Notes: generated by a model not told the origin, from the letters alone. A DNA stretch of 64,000 nucleotides from Chrysomallon squamiferum (GCA_012295275.1 CM022678.1:14396759-14460758), one strand, 5' to 3'. Numbered from the stretch's first letter, positions 26,990 through 40,453 are shown. Numbers and translations: made by a program.

Positions 26990-28180
26990 ACCCGATGACA
27001 TACTATCATGTACTTCCCCCTTACTAATAGGGACAAAATTTAATACTTCCTTCTTTCCAAATTTTTTTTTTTTCTTAATATTTAAATTATATCATCTTGT
27101 TTTTAATATTTTATTTCCTGCGTTTATTATTATTATTTTATGGGGTTTTGATTTTTGTTATATTTGTATGATGATTTTTTATGTTTAAATTTATTTATTT
27201 ATTTATTTATTTGATTAAAGGATTACATTACAGTTTATGCAGATTAATCATTGCAGTATTTATCTATGTAGCAAGCAAAGCCCATGTGCGCAATTTCTTT
27301 TTAATTTTATTTAACACTTCATCATCTTCATCATAATCGTCAGCGTCATTATTATTAGTAGTATTAGTATTAGTATTATAAAGTTGTAAAGAGAGGATAT
27401 CTTGAATTGACTGCAGACTGATTATCAGCAAACATAATCTTATTTATTAAGAAAGTGCATCATCATTGCTCATAGAAAATTCCCATTTTCCTGTGGGAAA
27501 TCCCTCTAGTTGTTTTACCCAATCAGAGTTCTTCTAGTTATCTGAATAAATACGAGTCATATTTTACTTCTTTGTCACAGGTATAGGAAAAGAACATGTA
27601 CTTAACTGCGATAACTAGGCCAAATGTATTGGAATATACTATCATTTTGGTGTATGGATAAGATATTACAATATCGTAATCATGACAGATTTGGTGAGCT
27701 GTATGAAGATATGAGTACCTTATTGATGTATTTTGAAACAAGTGGTAGTCAATCAGCGCTGTTTGTAATTTTCACATAATTATATGTTTTTTCAATGTTA
27801 TTTCCACAAAGAAAGACCAAGTCCTTTTAAATGTTACCAGGAAAAAGTCCCGATCGCCCCCGTTACCCCCAGACACACTGACTTATGTATCTTGCTTAAG
27901 TAAACTGTTTCAATTGCTAGTTATCGTTAGATTTTTGCTCGGGATTACCACAGCTTTTGTGGGTGCAATTTACGAATAAAGTTCGGAAGATATATTGGCA
28001 TGTTACAATGTCTCAGCTTTTCCGGAGATCACTGAGGAAGTCGTCTCAAATAACAAAAGATTGATCGAGGACATTCAGAAAATAATTATAAATAGATTTT
28101 TACGAATAATATCCCTCAATGGTTATTTGATTGCAGATGTTGAATGCAACTATTTGTTATGATATTGTGGTCACTGCTAG
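26990..28180. other. Intergenic region between divergent MPEG1 and GEN1
   Basis: No coding exon is supported. The stretch is AT-rich with a TTTA run near 27190-27212 and one slightly C-rich patch near 27850-27875. Short open frames here show no splice context or family similarity. Confidence 0.5.
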
Positions 28181-28199
28181 GGGGAAATGATGCATTCTC

Positions 28200-28260
28200 A
28201 TTGGTCAACAGCGTTTGTTTACCTTATTTATAAACTATGAGAATGCTTCTGTTTGTACTC
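28200..28260 (+). promoter_or_regulatory. Candidate promoter upstream of GEN1
   Basis: An inverted CCAAT box (ATTGG, 28200-28204) is followed by a TATA-like TATTTATAAA at 28225-28234. The spacing fits a core promoter on the plus strand with a start near 28260. The GEN1 start-codon exon begins at a splice acceptor (CAG at 29765-29767), so an upstream non-coding exon is expected; this promoter would place the 42-bp minisatellite in the first intron or 5' UTR. Confidence 0.3.
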
Positions 28261-28548
28261 TGATTTCGTTCTCAGCAATTTTCAGTTTTTGTTGATGTTT
28301 CCTTTGGCTTCAGAGTTGTTTAAACATTTTTTTTTTTTTTTTTTTTAATATTAAAGACTGTGGGTTACAATATTTGGCCAATTAACATAATAAAACAATA
28401 AGAAAAGCTTGATACATTTTCCAGCATCTAAACTTGCCTCAGCTCCTTTGATTTTCAAGACATTTCAAAAAGTTTGGTCACATTTTGTTTGTTTCTTAAG
28501 GCTCCATATTCTTGCTTCTCAGAATTTGAAATTTCTTTTCTGGGGGGG

Positions 28549-29580
28549 ATGTTTGTAATGTACCTGTAGATAGATAGATAAAGATAGGGGATGTTTGTAA
28601 TGTACCTGTAGATAGATAGATATAGACAGGGGATGTTTGTAATGTACCTGTAGATAGATAGATAGATATAGATAGGGGATGTTTGTAATGTACCTGTAGA
28701 TAGATAGCTATAGACAGGGGATGTTTGTAATGTACCTGTAGATAGATAGATAGATATAGATAGGGGATGTTTGTAATGTACCTGTAGATAGATAGATATA
28801 GATAGGGGATGTTTGTAATGTACCTGTAGATAGATAGATATAGATAGGGGATGTTTGTAATGTACCTGTAGATAGATAGATATAGATAGGGGATGTTTGT
28901 AATGTACCTGTAGATAGATAGATATAGATAGGGGATGTTTGTAATGTACCTGTAGATAGATAGATAGATATAGATAGGGGATGTTTGTAATGTACCTGTA
29001 GATAGATAGATAGATATAGATAGGGGATGTTTGTAATGTACCTGTAGATAGATAGATATAGATAGGGGATGTTTGTAATGTACCTGTAGATAGATAGATA
29101 TAGACAGGGGATGTTTGTAATGTACCTGTAGATAGATAGATATAGATAGGGGATGTTTGTAATGTACCTGTAGATAGATAGATATAGATAGCGGATGTTT
29201 GTAATATACCTGTAGATAGATAGATATAGATAGGGGATGTTTGTAATGTACCTGTAGATAGATAGCTATAGATAGGGGATGTTTGTAATGTACCTGTAGA
29301 TAGATAGCTATAGATAGGGGATGTTTGTAATGTACCTGTAGATAGATAGATATAGATAGGGGATGTTTGTAATGTACCTGTAGATAGATAGATATAGATA
29401 GGGGATGTTTGTAATGTACCTGTAGATAGATAGATATAGATATAGATAGGGGATGTTTGTAATGTACCTGTAGATAGATAGATAGATATAGATAGGGGAT
29501 GTTTGTAATGTACCTGTAGATAGATAGCTATAGATAGGGGATGTTTGTAATGTACCTGTAGATAGATAGATATAGATAGG
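28549..29580. repeat. 42-bp minisatellite, about 24 copies
   Basis: The unit is ggggatgtttgtaatgtacc followed by tgtagatagatagatatagata, 42 bp, with 4-bp GATA slippage variants (units of 38-50 bp). It ends about 210 bases before the GEN1 start codon. Every unit carries stop codons, so it is not coding. Confidence 0.97.
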
Positions 29581-29789
29581 CTGCTAACGTCATTAAAATA
29601 ATAATAAATAAAATTGTAGAAATAAAGTTGATGAAAATGTTTTATTTTCGCTAGTAATATTAGATATATTCATCTTTTTAGAGTTCTAATTTGATATGTA
29701 TGATATTCAGTGTTTCGAACAACATGTGGAACTATGTGTCAAGTTTAAGAAAACCTCTGTTTTTCAGCAAATGATGATCTGATGTGGAA

Positions 29790-32700
29790 ATGGGAGTGAC
29801 ATCCCTGTGGTCTGTCATTGAGCCAGCTGGAAAAGCTCACTCACTCACTGAAGATGCTGGTCAAATTCTTGCTATAGATCTTGCCTCATGGGTTGTGCCA
29901 GGCGTGAAAGTTGCCAAAAAAAGACACTTTAAAAATGAAACATACATAATGATCAGGTTCTTTTCAACATCAAAGTATTAAATATCACATATTCATTCAA
30001 ATAATATAGTGACATATTCAAAAACCTGTGTTGAATTTTCATAAAAATCAATGTTAATTTCCAGTGTTATGTATATGTATTAATAACAATTTTCACTGAT
30101 TTGAGAACATGACTATATTAAGATAAGCTGATGTAAGATAACAAAACACATGTACACACACACACAAACACACACACACAGTCTACTATTATTATTATTA
30201 TTCTGTACAATAGGAAAAATATTTCTACATCATTTATTTTATTTTTAGAACAATATTTTTCCGAACAATGAATCTCCTGAAACTGGGAGTAAAACCATTA
30301 TTTGTAGTTGATGGAGAAGCTCCTGCTGTCAAACAGGACGCACTTAGTCGTAGACAGACAGCAGTGGGAGACAACTCTAAATCAGCTGATCAGAACAGAG
30401 CCAAGTTTAGAGAAGTGACTGATAAAGTAAATCAGTTTTCAGACTGGTTCATCCAAACACTTTTAAAAATGTTTCATCAAAAGAAGTATTTTAATTTAAT
30501 TTCTTTTTGACTGCAGTTGCAGATAAGAAAATTGATAACTTTGCAATTAAAAGGAGTATAGAAAAATGGTGACACACTGCGTATGTTAAATATTAATTAA
30601 AAAGGCAAGAAAAAAGATGATGTGTACATGCAACATATTTTGACTATTTCTTGATGTCATTAAAAGTTAATCAAATTCAAATAAGTTAATAGATAATAAA
30701 GTTTATAAGATTCATAGTTAAAACAAACATTCATAAGCTTCACAATGGCTTTGATAACAATGATATGAGACATGATAATATGTGACTTGGCTTATTTAAG
30801 ATAATCCTATTTCACTAATAGGTTTTGTCATGTGTACATGATGGCATTTTTTTCACAGTAATAATACTTGGATTAGTGATTTTACATAATATTAAGGGTG
30901 TAACTCGGTGTTTACTCAAGATATTCGATTCAGTGCAGTATTTTCAAATGGTGAAATTCTCTTCTGTAATAATCAGCTTTGACAGCAGATTGCATGATTA
31001 TCATGCTACTTAATTTTAATGTTAAATGATCTTGTGTGTGTGTGTATGTCCTTTTGCTTTTTTTCCACAGTGCAAAAAGCTTTTTGAAGCTCTCTGTATT
31101 CCCTATATTCAGAGTGCTGGGGAAGCAGAAAAACTATGTGCTTGTCTCAATCACAACCAGGTATCAACTACCATCATGTTTTCACATCATTCACATAAAC
31201 TGAAATACAGTGTTGCAGTCAGAGAGGTGCATTTGGTTTGCAGATTCCCTCATTTGTGCACCCATTGAAATACACATTTTTCACAACAGATTTATAAAAG
31301 AACCCTTATTGTCAGTTGAAAAAAAACAGTAGGCTATGCTGAGCAGCAATGTTTCAATTCTCTTTTATCATAATAGATTGGAAATGTATATGTGTCATTT
31401 TATTTTTTTTTCATATTACATGTGATCAGTTTGTATTTTGATTTTTAACCAAGATTTAGTTATTAATAGCAACTTTAGGTTTATCATATTTTTTTTTACT
31501 GACTTGACTAATTTTAAGAAGCAAGTACAAAACAATCTAAATTTAATTACTTTCCTTAGGTTAGGTAAATATTATTATTTAAATATGCATACTGTATGCA
31601 TCATGTACACTGCTGTAAAGCTATGTAAAATTGTTGTAATGTTATTTCAGATGGTGGATGCCTGCCTCTGTGATGACAGTGATGTTTTCCTTTATGGAGC
31701 TACAACAGTTTATAGGAATTTTAATTTCAGCCAAGTTGTAAGTGTGAATGTTATCTTTTTAACAAAATTCATAGTAAATACACTAAATAATAATAAAATT
31801 ATTAATAAGTATTAAATTCAAATCATTATTATTGTTTTTTATTATTATTGTCATCATTACAGGAAATATTTATGCTAGTGTAATTTCATATAATTTTTAC
31901 ATTTTATTCTATATCTATTATTTAATGTAGTTATATAAAGAAACCGCAGTCAAAAATTAACTGAAAAAGAACATTATTTAATAGACACCATTTTCTTTCA
32001 CGTCAACATTATTATTTTTATCTCTTGATATAATACAAGAATTAGGGAAGTGGAAATTTTTATACTGTTTTTTTTTAACATAGTCTTTTGATAATAAAAG
32101 GAACCATTTTATACCCTCCAAGTATATGATTAGTAAAGAAAAATACCTTCACCAATGTTTGAAAATATTGAAAAGACAATAATCAAACTATTTTATTGAA
32201 AATTCTCTGAGCAAATATTTTCTTGGTTTTGGGGGCAGGACACCACTGTGACAAAGTATACAATGAATGACGTTGAGGAGAAAGTTCAGCTTGATCGTAG
32301 ATGTCTCGTAGCCTTTGCACTTCTCAGTGGCTCAGACTATGGTGATGGTGTCCGTGGAATTGGAGTGAAAAAGGCTGTGGAGTTAATTGAATCATTGAGA
32401 GGAAAAGGTGAAGACATTTTACACAGGTATGAATTTATCTTTTGTAAATACATCAAACTGATGTTAGGATTGCTTTTTCTATAGTTATTATGTGTTAGTT
32501 TTGAATTTAGCTAATAAACATTATTCTTATTGTCATTAAAAATACAACTTGTATTAACATGAGAATATTATCAGTGCAGTGAATTCAAATCAGTGACATG
32601 TTTTAATCTTCATCATAATCCATACATACATACATACCCCATACTATATATATCTATATAAAAACAAACACACAAACACACACTCATATACACACACACA

Positions 32701-35115
32701 TATATATATATGTCAACAGTTTGACAAAAAAAATTAGCACATAAATCCATTGACTCCTCTTTGTTCATGTTTTTATTTTATTTTTATTTTTTTTGTCTGA
32801 ATATTTTCTGATCACAGCTATTTACTCATAAAAGTGCTATGTATTTTATATTTATGCTTGTATAATTATTTTATTGTAGGATTCTAGGCTGGAAGGACAA
32901 TGAAAACTTAAAACAATTAGCAGCTCTGTTAGAACAGAATTCATCAAAACCAGTTCACTGCTCCAAATGTATTCATCCTGGTACAGTATATCAGCTCATA
33001 TTATATTTATTACTATTTCAAGTTACATTTATAATTAAGTATTCATTATACATTAAATAATTCAAATTATATTTATCATTAAATAAAAAAAAAATTAAAA
33101 GGATAAAATGAAGAATCCTGCAGAAATAATTTGTCATACTGTGAATAAATTGCTTACTAATTCAGATTTTTCAGTCTTAACTTTACAGAATAATTATAAA
33201 ACAGTATACCTTCATATTTTACACTAAAAAAATATAAATAATGTTTTTTAAAATGAAAACAATTATTCTTGATAAAACTGAACAAATAATAAAATAAATA
33301 AAAATATGTTAATCAGTGAGACTAGATTTTAATTAATATTTTTACAGCTGGTGCTCAGGTGGAGATTTCCTGTGATATGTAAAATATTTTATTATGTTGT
33401 TAAAAGGTTCTCTGACCAACCATAAATCTGCAGGCTGTTCAGTGTGCAAGACAGAGAACTCTTGTACTTCCTCATCACATGACTGTCCATGCAGTTGGCA
33501 TCAAGCTCAGAGCAGACTTAAGCCCTTTCTGCTGGAACTTGCAGCCAGAGAAAAAGCTTTGAAAATCAAAGATTTTCCACGAAAAGAGGTTTACTTCAAA
33601 ATTATTTATTTACAAGTCAAAGTAGACATTTCCAACATTTTATTAGATTTTATGTGTAAACACAATTTTAAATTATTGTTTCTGCTTTACCCAGATCAAT
33701 CCTCAATTTGCAATTTTTTCATATTCTTCAAATGACTTGTATTAAATTAAAAGTGAAAACAAAAATGATTCTAATATTGTTTCATCGAGATAATTAGAGT
33801 GAATTTCAAAAATTAATATACCCAAAATATGTTTTATATATATTAGGCATAATAGTTACTTCATTGAAAAAAAACACAACATTATTTTCAGGTAGTTGAT
33901 GAATTTTTAGTAGATGATGTTGTGGCTATGAAGAGGTTTGAGTGGAAAATTCCAGAGGACTTAAACTCAGTTAAAACAATTCTCAGATTCTATCTCAAGT
34001 GGGATGAATCTGAAGTCAGAAAAAAACTACTTCCTGTTTTTGTTCACATGCAATTGCATGAAACAGTCACAACCACTGAGTTTGAACCAGTGAGGTAAAG
34101 TTCATTTATTTATTTATTTATTTGTTATATCTATCTAGCTACCTATAATTTTATTAACTGATACCGGTGACTAATATGACCAGAATTTCACTATGCGATA
34201 CAATTATATTGCAAACTACTTCTATAAACCTAATATTTAAAAAGCATATTCAATATATAACAAATTAAGCAGCATGATTATTACTTAAAATTATAAAGTT
34301 AAAGTCTTCAGTTCATAACTTTACATTTGTTTGCATAAAGAACTTCTACTATAGTTTTCTTTAAAAGCATGTGCACTGCTTAAGTTATACACATATTACT
34401 TAAATTGTAAAGTAGAAACCTTTCATTCATAATTTTAGAATTGTTTTTGTTAAGTTATGCAGAGTGGTAATGGCTAAGCATCTGAGACACAGATTTGTCA
34501 GCAAATTCAGAATTCAGGTTGTGTTTATCATTACAAGAAAAGGAGCATTGTTAAATGAAGTTTTGAAAAAATGTTGCCAAAAGAAAAATTACCTACATTG
34601 TAATTAAATTCATTGGTAATTGAGTTTTCTAAGAAAAGTAATACAAAATTTTACCAAATTCTACAGAGTGATTTTTATGTTTTGATAAAAATTTGTCAAA
34701 TAGCCAGAAATTCCTTTACCTAGGCTCTGTTTTATTTTTGTTTTATTTTTTCAACAGTTTTACAAAAAATAGGCATATAAGACCATTGACTCCTCTTAAA
34801 TTTTTTTGTCTGAATATTTTCTGATCACAGCTACTTCCTCATAAAATGTGAAACTCCATAATGTACAAGCTTGAGTTGTTTTCATATGTGTAATGAGCAG
34901 ATAAAATAACTAACAGATTATTTCTTTGTGCAGAATTGAAAAGACATGCAAAGAAAATTTCAAGTATTGTTTCAAAACTCTGTGGAAGTACAAAGGTAGG
35001 TGATGTCAGACAGGTTTTTATCTCTTTTTTTAATACATGAACAGGTTCTTTATCCAGTGTTGTTTGTATCAAAATACTAATTTATATTTCTTCTGAATTA
35101 AAGTTTTCACCAATA

Positions 35116-35147
<32 letters not shown>

Positions 35148-36088
35148 GTTTTGCACAATAATAATTATCCAACTACAGTTAGTTTTTTCACTTGGATGTT
35201 AATTAATATCACATTTTCACCATGGTTATCATTTAAAATGTTGTGTCTTGTTTTTTAAAACTTAAGATATTAGGGTTTATTTTCCCACAATCCACCAATT
35301 TTATTTTTAATTCATTTCACTAATAAACTAAACATTCTCTTGATGTTTGTGGTCAGTATTTGTTAATATATGCACTTAACAAATAAACATTACACTATAC
35401 TTATAAAAGATGCACAGACAGACAGCAGCACTTTTGAGGTTGTAGTGGAGGAAGATCTTTTTGCTAATACATATAGAGAGATGACTGAAGAGTTCAAACG
35501 TTTATCAGCTGAAAAGTTAGCTTCCAGTCCTGGTTAGTTTTATTTATGTCATGTTATAAGCTAAGGCAAGATGGTACAATCAGATTTAATTTTTTGATGT
35601 GTTTTTCTCTCTGTAGAAATAAGCTCGTCAACAATAGCGTCTACAATTATAAAATTTTGCTTCTGCTAATTTTCTCAGAGTTTGAGATTCACCAAAAGCG
35701 AATTTCATTTTAGTATAATTTAACAATATAAAAAAAAAAATGGGTTGTTTGTGGTTTTTTGTTGTTTTATTTAAATATTTTTTGTTGTTTTTGTTTTTGA
35801 AAAGAATTTTTAATTATTGGCAAAGTTATATCTATCAAGATTTATTAAAAATTTTAAAATTTTACTTTGCTTTCTGGAAACTAAGTGTATACATTTCTTT
35901 TTTTTTCTTTCTTTTTTTAAGGGAGAAAATGCAGTTTGAAAACCAAATGCAAACAACAAACAGTGGACTTAGTGTTTAAGAAATTTAAAAGAAAACATGA
36001 TTTAGAGACTAAGACAAGAACAGAAGAAGATGCAAGTGTCAACAAGAAACAGAATAAATCACATTCAGAAAGCAGAAACACAAACTAG
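29790..36088 (+). CDS. GEN1: Holliday junction resolvase GEN1 (XPG/FEN1 family nuclease)
   Basis: GEN1 cuts four-way DNA junctions symmetrically during homologous recombination. Eleven coding exons: 29790-29956, 30249-30426, 31071-31160, 31651-31737, 32239-32426, 32880-32980, 33407-33588, 33892-34094, 34934-34995, 35410-35532 and 35922-36088; phases match throughout and give 515 residues. I start at MGVTSLW (29790), because the family begins with MGV; an ATG two codons earlier is in frame. Catalytic acidic residues are visible: D30 in AIDLASW, E79 in VVDGEAP, E133 and E135 in SAGEAEK, D154 and D156 in CDDSDVFLYG, and D207 in GSDYGDGVRGIG, the helix-two-turn-helix region. A cysteine-rich insert (HCSKC, CSVC, CPCSWH) and a chromodomain-like region ending WKYK follow. 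The protein stops soon after, about 390 residues shorter than human GEN1 (908), lacking most of the disordered tail. Confidence 0.95.
32729..32845 (+). repeat. Intronic repeat shared by two GEN1 introns, copy 1
   Basis: This segment matches 34749-34855: both share caacagttt-acaaaaaa, ccattgactcctctt and ttttttgtctgaatattttc followed by tgatcacagcta. Copy 1 ends about 35 bases before the acceptor of exon 32880-32980. Confidence 0.8.
34749..34855 (+). repeat. Intronic repeat shared by two GEN1 introns, copy 2
   Basis: Second copy of the element at 32729-32845, in the same orientation. It ends about 80 bases before the acceptor of exon 34934-34995. Confidence 0.8.
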
Positions 36089-38390
36089 AAATTAGACCCA
36101 TGCAGGTTAATGTACAAAATACATAGAACTGAAAGTGTTTCACTGTTTTTTAAAGTTTTGGATTTTAGAATGTAAGAAGACAGGCTGAGATAAGGAACTA
36201 TATTTTATATATGTTTGTATGTATTTTACATAATATTTTTAATAATCCTAAGTATAAAATGAGGCAAAAATAACCCCAAAACATTATTACATTGCTCTCT
36301 TTGGCTGCTTTGATTTTGGAATTTTGGATAAAGAATCCTTAGTCTGTAATATTTACTTTCAACAGTGGTCCACTTTTTAACACAAAACTTCAGTCGTCAG
36401 GTTATCTAACTTTGATTTACACTCAACTAATTATATTTGCTAATATTATAATACCATACACATTTTTTATTTATTTCTGATCTACAATACATTTTTATAA
36501 GTTGAATATAAAAAGGTACAATATTACATCTGTTCAGTGAATTATCATCAGTAACTTGTTTAATTCCTTGCTCAAGTTTTGCTAGATTTAGTTAATCAGT
36601 TTATGAGCAGGTGCAAATATATATGAGCTCTGGCAATTGGTAAAATAATCCAGTAATTGTCATTATATTAAAATCACACTGTGTAACCATAAAATAATAA
36701 AATAAAGTAATTCCTGCCAGGTGGATGTAACTATTGTTTTACATTATGTTAGAAGAAATGGATCCAGAACAAAAAAAGACCAATGGACAAAACACCAACC
36801 ATTTATTGCAAATGTAGAAAACATTATAACCAGTTTAATTGTGCACCGTTTAAATCTGGGAGTGGGTAGAGTTAAACATTTCATTGCTTTCAGTGTTTTT
36901 CAAAAACATCCCAGGTATACTTCTATATATATAGAGAGAGAGACACAGACACACACATACATTTAAATGAGTACATTAATCTGCTTGAACAGCATAGATT
37001 ACATGTGAGAGAATGTATTTCCAGGACAGAATGATGAGTCTCACTGAGCAGTCAGCATTTCATGCAACTTTGTTATAGAGGTTTATTATAAGTCATGTTA
37101 TTATTATATTAATGTAGATACATTTGATGGTTTTAAGATGGGAACATAATCTTATCATGTATTCTGAAATAAACATTAATATTCACTGTTATACTTATAT
37201 TTACACCAACCAAAAAAATGTAATAAAATTCATTAAAAAATTAGTGCTTTAGTTTATTTGATGTGAACACTTCCCAAGTCTACAATATCAACCAAACTGT
37301 TTTACTGTTTATTTTGGATAAATGTTTATTTGGTTTTTGACTTAATAAAGTCTGGCTGTGTAATGTTTTTGTTATTTATTTTGAGAATCATGTGATAGTT
37401 CAGCAGTACTTACATTGTCAGGGATGACATAATGTGCTGTGGGAAACCTACTGATATATGTTGATAGGCAAAATGAGATTTTTACATTACTATACATAAA
37501 CATGTTTTTATTTTATTATACTTCTATATTTATAATCTGTATTTTTCTGTTTTTAAAGTAAGCTGTCGCTAAATCTTAGCCAGGTGGCTGTTGTGTGATA
37601 TCAGTTTTACTTTCCTGAATATTGTATTTCTGTCTTCATGGCTTGGATTTATATATAAATATATTCAACTGCTTTTAGTTGTTATTTTGGGGGGAGTGTT
37701 GTGACTGTTTAAATTAATTTTCTGAATTTTACAGATATTTGTATGAAGCAAAATCTTTACACTGCCTTTGTTTTTGTGTTTGTATATTTTATTTAAGCCA
37801 ATAAAGAGATTTGTAATATGACTTATTTATGTATTTCTCATTTTGTAAATTTATGTACAGTCTACTGAGATCACTTACAAGTCTTGTTGTATTACAGATT
37901 TTCCAGACATGGCATTTTAATAATAAATATCTGTATGTTTGTGTATGCTGGTGAGTATGAGCACATTTCCAAACATGGCTGTGCTTGCTGTCCATAAATA
38001 TGCGCATTAAAGGCGCTCGACTTTGTTATATAATTAATTATCAAAACTTTTTAAAGCAATTATATCTATAAAATAGTGTCAGTCTGACTGACTGACTGAA
38101 AAAAAAAGTAACAGCAGCTATTGTGAAGCAGGCCCGCGATAGTCACGATCTCTTACAAAAAACATATTTGTAATTGTCATGCTTTTACAACAGTTGACGT
38201 TTTTGAAGAATCACAATTGGGGTTGACATTTTATCCACCGATACTGTGTCCGTTAATATTTCATCGACTGACACTGGCCGTTACAGATACAGACACCGTC
38301 TGGAAATCAATAAATATAAATCTCAACACAAATAACACTACCAAATGTTGTTCATTGACGCGACATGCTGACAGTGTAGACCAAGGTCAA
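36089..38390. other. GEN1 3' UTR and intergenic region before the PEBP gene
   Basis: No further coding exon is seen. Possible GEN1 polyadenylation signals include AATAAA at 36701-36706 and another near 37345; which is used cannot be decided. The short minus-strand open frame at 37789-38007 has no splice support or recognised similarity. Confidence 0.5.
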
Positions 38391-38397
38391 GGTGATG

Positions 38398-38432
38398 CAT
38401 ATTTATAGCCAGCAAGCACAGCCACAGTTTTC
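38398..38432 (+). promoter_or_regulatory. TATA-type core promoter of the PEBP gene
   Basis: CATATTTATAG at 38398-38408 is a good TATA-like element about 45 bases before the chosen start codon at 38449. A start near 38430 would exclude the in-frame upstream ATG at 38392, which supports the signal-peptide start. Confidence 0.45.
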
Positions 38433-38448
38433 ATTTATATCAGCAAAA

Positions 38449-39043
38449 ATGTTATGGGCGATAGGCCTGCTGCTTCTTGGGAACGCTGCCGCTTCTCAAG
38501 ATGTATGTACGGGAATAGACAATATGTGTGTCAGTAAAGAGCCAAAATTGACTGTTATGTATGGATCTGCGAACATTAAATGTAATGCAGATATCAGTCA
38601 AGAACAAGCAGCCGATAAACCTGTCTTAGATTTTCCAAGTGCGATTGAGGTTAGTTGTTAATTATTTTATTTTATAATTTAAGTTAGGTTTAGAATTTGT
38701 CGATTTATTATTTATCGAGTTATTGAATTAGTTGTTTTTCGCAACCAGTCTTTTCATATAATAAAGAATACCAATAAATGCTGAAGAATATAAAGCCAAG
38801 TTAAATATTCCACAGAAAAAAAAATAATAATTACGATGCATAAATAATTTTTGTACAGTACATATTTATACTGCAATAAAATTATCGATAATGTACAAAA
38901 GATGTTTCAAATTATGAACCATCAAAACTATGAAAAATAATTGTAAAAATAATTTTAAAAACAACAAAAAGTTTTAAGTTTACTGTAATTATAACCGTCC
39001 ATGTAAATAAATAAAACATAAATAAATAGAATAAAATAATTTA

Positions 39044-39077
<34 letters not shown>

Positions 39078-39345
39078 ATAATAAAATAAAAAATCTAACC
39101 TTCAGTGACAGACTGGCAAAAATGTCGTGTTCCAAGAAAAGCTGTAAAAGCGTTCAAACACGGCCTATTTAATCCTAAAACGTGGTCGTTTTTCCAAAGT
39201 TAATATCACTTGGGGTCCACCGAAAATATCCTGCGTAGGTAGTTTAAAGAAGTAAATAAATAACTTGGTATTTCTCCTCATGTTTGTTTATTACTCGTAT
39301 TCTCTCCCATTACGCCACGACGTTTGTATTCGTGCACGTGCGCAG

Positions 39346-39427
<82 letters not shown>

Positions 39428-40413
39428 TCTTTTAATTATTATTGTTTTATTACACCATTCTCTTTTCAGGGAAAAAGATACATTTTACTTATGGTCGATC
39501 AAGATGCAAATTGTTGGCTACACTTTGCAGCTGTCGTGAAAAAGGTAAACTACGATACAAAGTAATAATAGTAAAATTAAAGAATCATTTATTCTTATTC
39601 TTATTTAAATTTAATGTTTATAGAATGATTACAATAGGTAATAATAGCGTATTACGTAACTTGATATTATTTTCATCTTTCACAATGATTTGTTTTCCTG
39701 GTTTGTTTTAAACTTAATTCAGTCTATTTAATCGCCTTAAATGTCAAGAGAGAAGGGGGAAAACCCCATTTAAAGAGAATCGTCTCCGATATATGGATTA
39801 TCATTTTACAGACATAATTTGGTCTTTATTCTTGTCTTTGTGTGTTTGTGCGTTTATTTATTTATTAAATTTTTTTATCATCATTATTGTCATCATCATC
39901 ATCATCATCATCATTATTATTATTATTATTATTTTTATTTTTATATAGACTGGATCTCTTTTGAAATATGAAAAAGACCTAATAGGTAAGAATTTTGTCT
40001 CAGTTCAATAATTATATCATATATTTGATTCTAATCAATTTTATTAAAGTATCTGCACATTGTTTACAGTTAATAAGTAATTATCTTGAGTTATCATCTA
40101 TTTAAATATCATAATTTAATCAGTAAAAGAGAAAATGATGAATATGTTAAATATGCACATTAATTCAGAAGTGATTTTTTTTTAAATTCAGTTCTTAACA
40201 ATTTTATTTTCAGTTTACAGTGGACCTACTCCACCTGCTGGAACAGGCGTCCATAGATACCAGTTCATCCTGTGGCCCTGGCCGGGATCAGATCTCTCCA
40301 AACTGAAGTTTGAAATAAGTGGAAGATCAGGATTTCCTTTAAATGACTTTAAAAAAGATAACCAACTGAAAAAATATGTTGCTGTTTTCCAATTTCAAAC
40401 AGAAAACAAATAA
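38449..40413 (+). CDS. Secreted PEBP-family (phosphatidylethanolamine-binding) protein
   Basis: PEBPs are small ligand-pocket proteins that bind phospholipid head groups or regulate kinases and proteases. Four exons: 38449-38649, 39470-39544, 39949-39985 and 40214-40413, giving 170 residues. I start at MLWAIGLLLLGNAAASQ because it forms a clear signal peptide; an in-frame ATG at 38392 lies upstream but before the likely transcription start. Family marks are the pocket motif VDQDA (77-80, normally DPDA), W83-x-H85, and YSGPTPPAGTGVHRY (106-120), including the pocket His118. The loop that normally separates DPDAP from WHH is almost absent here, so the mature protein of about 153 residues is some 30 shorter than typical PEBPs of about 187. 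A proline of DPDAP is replaced by Gln. The pocket residues suggest ligand binding is retained; the ligand cannot be told. Confidence 0.9.
39346..39427. repeat. (TG)n microsatellite before a PEBP acceptor
   Basis: About 41 TG units within the first PEBP intron, ending about 40 bases before the acceptor of exon 39470-39544. Confidence 0.97.
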
Positions 40414-40453
40414 ACTGAATATAAGATACATATAAAAGCTGAAAATACATATA

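Noticed and set aside
33352-33362. 11-base micro-exon before the GEN1 exon at 33407
   Set aside because: Including it shifts the frame and gives an immediate stop; skipping it restores the expected family sequence.
38392-38448. Upstream in-frame start codon for the PEBP protein
   Set aside because: It would bury the signal peptide behind 19 polar residues and lies at or before the TATA-like element.
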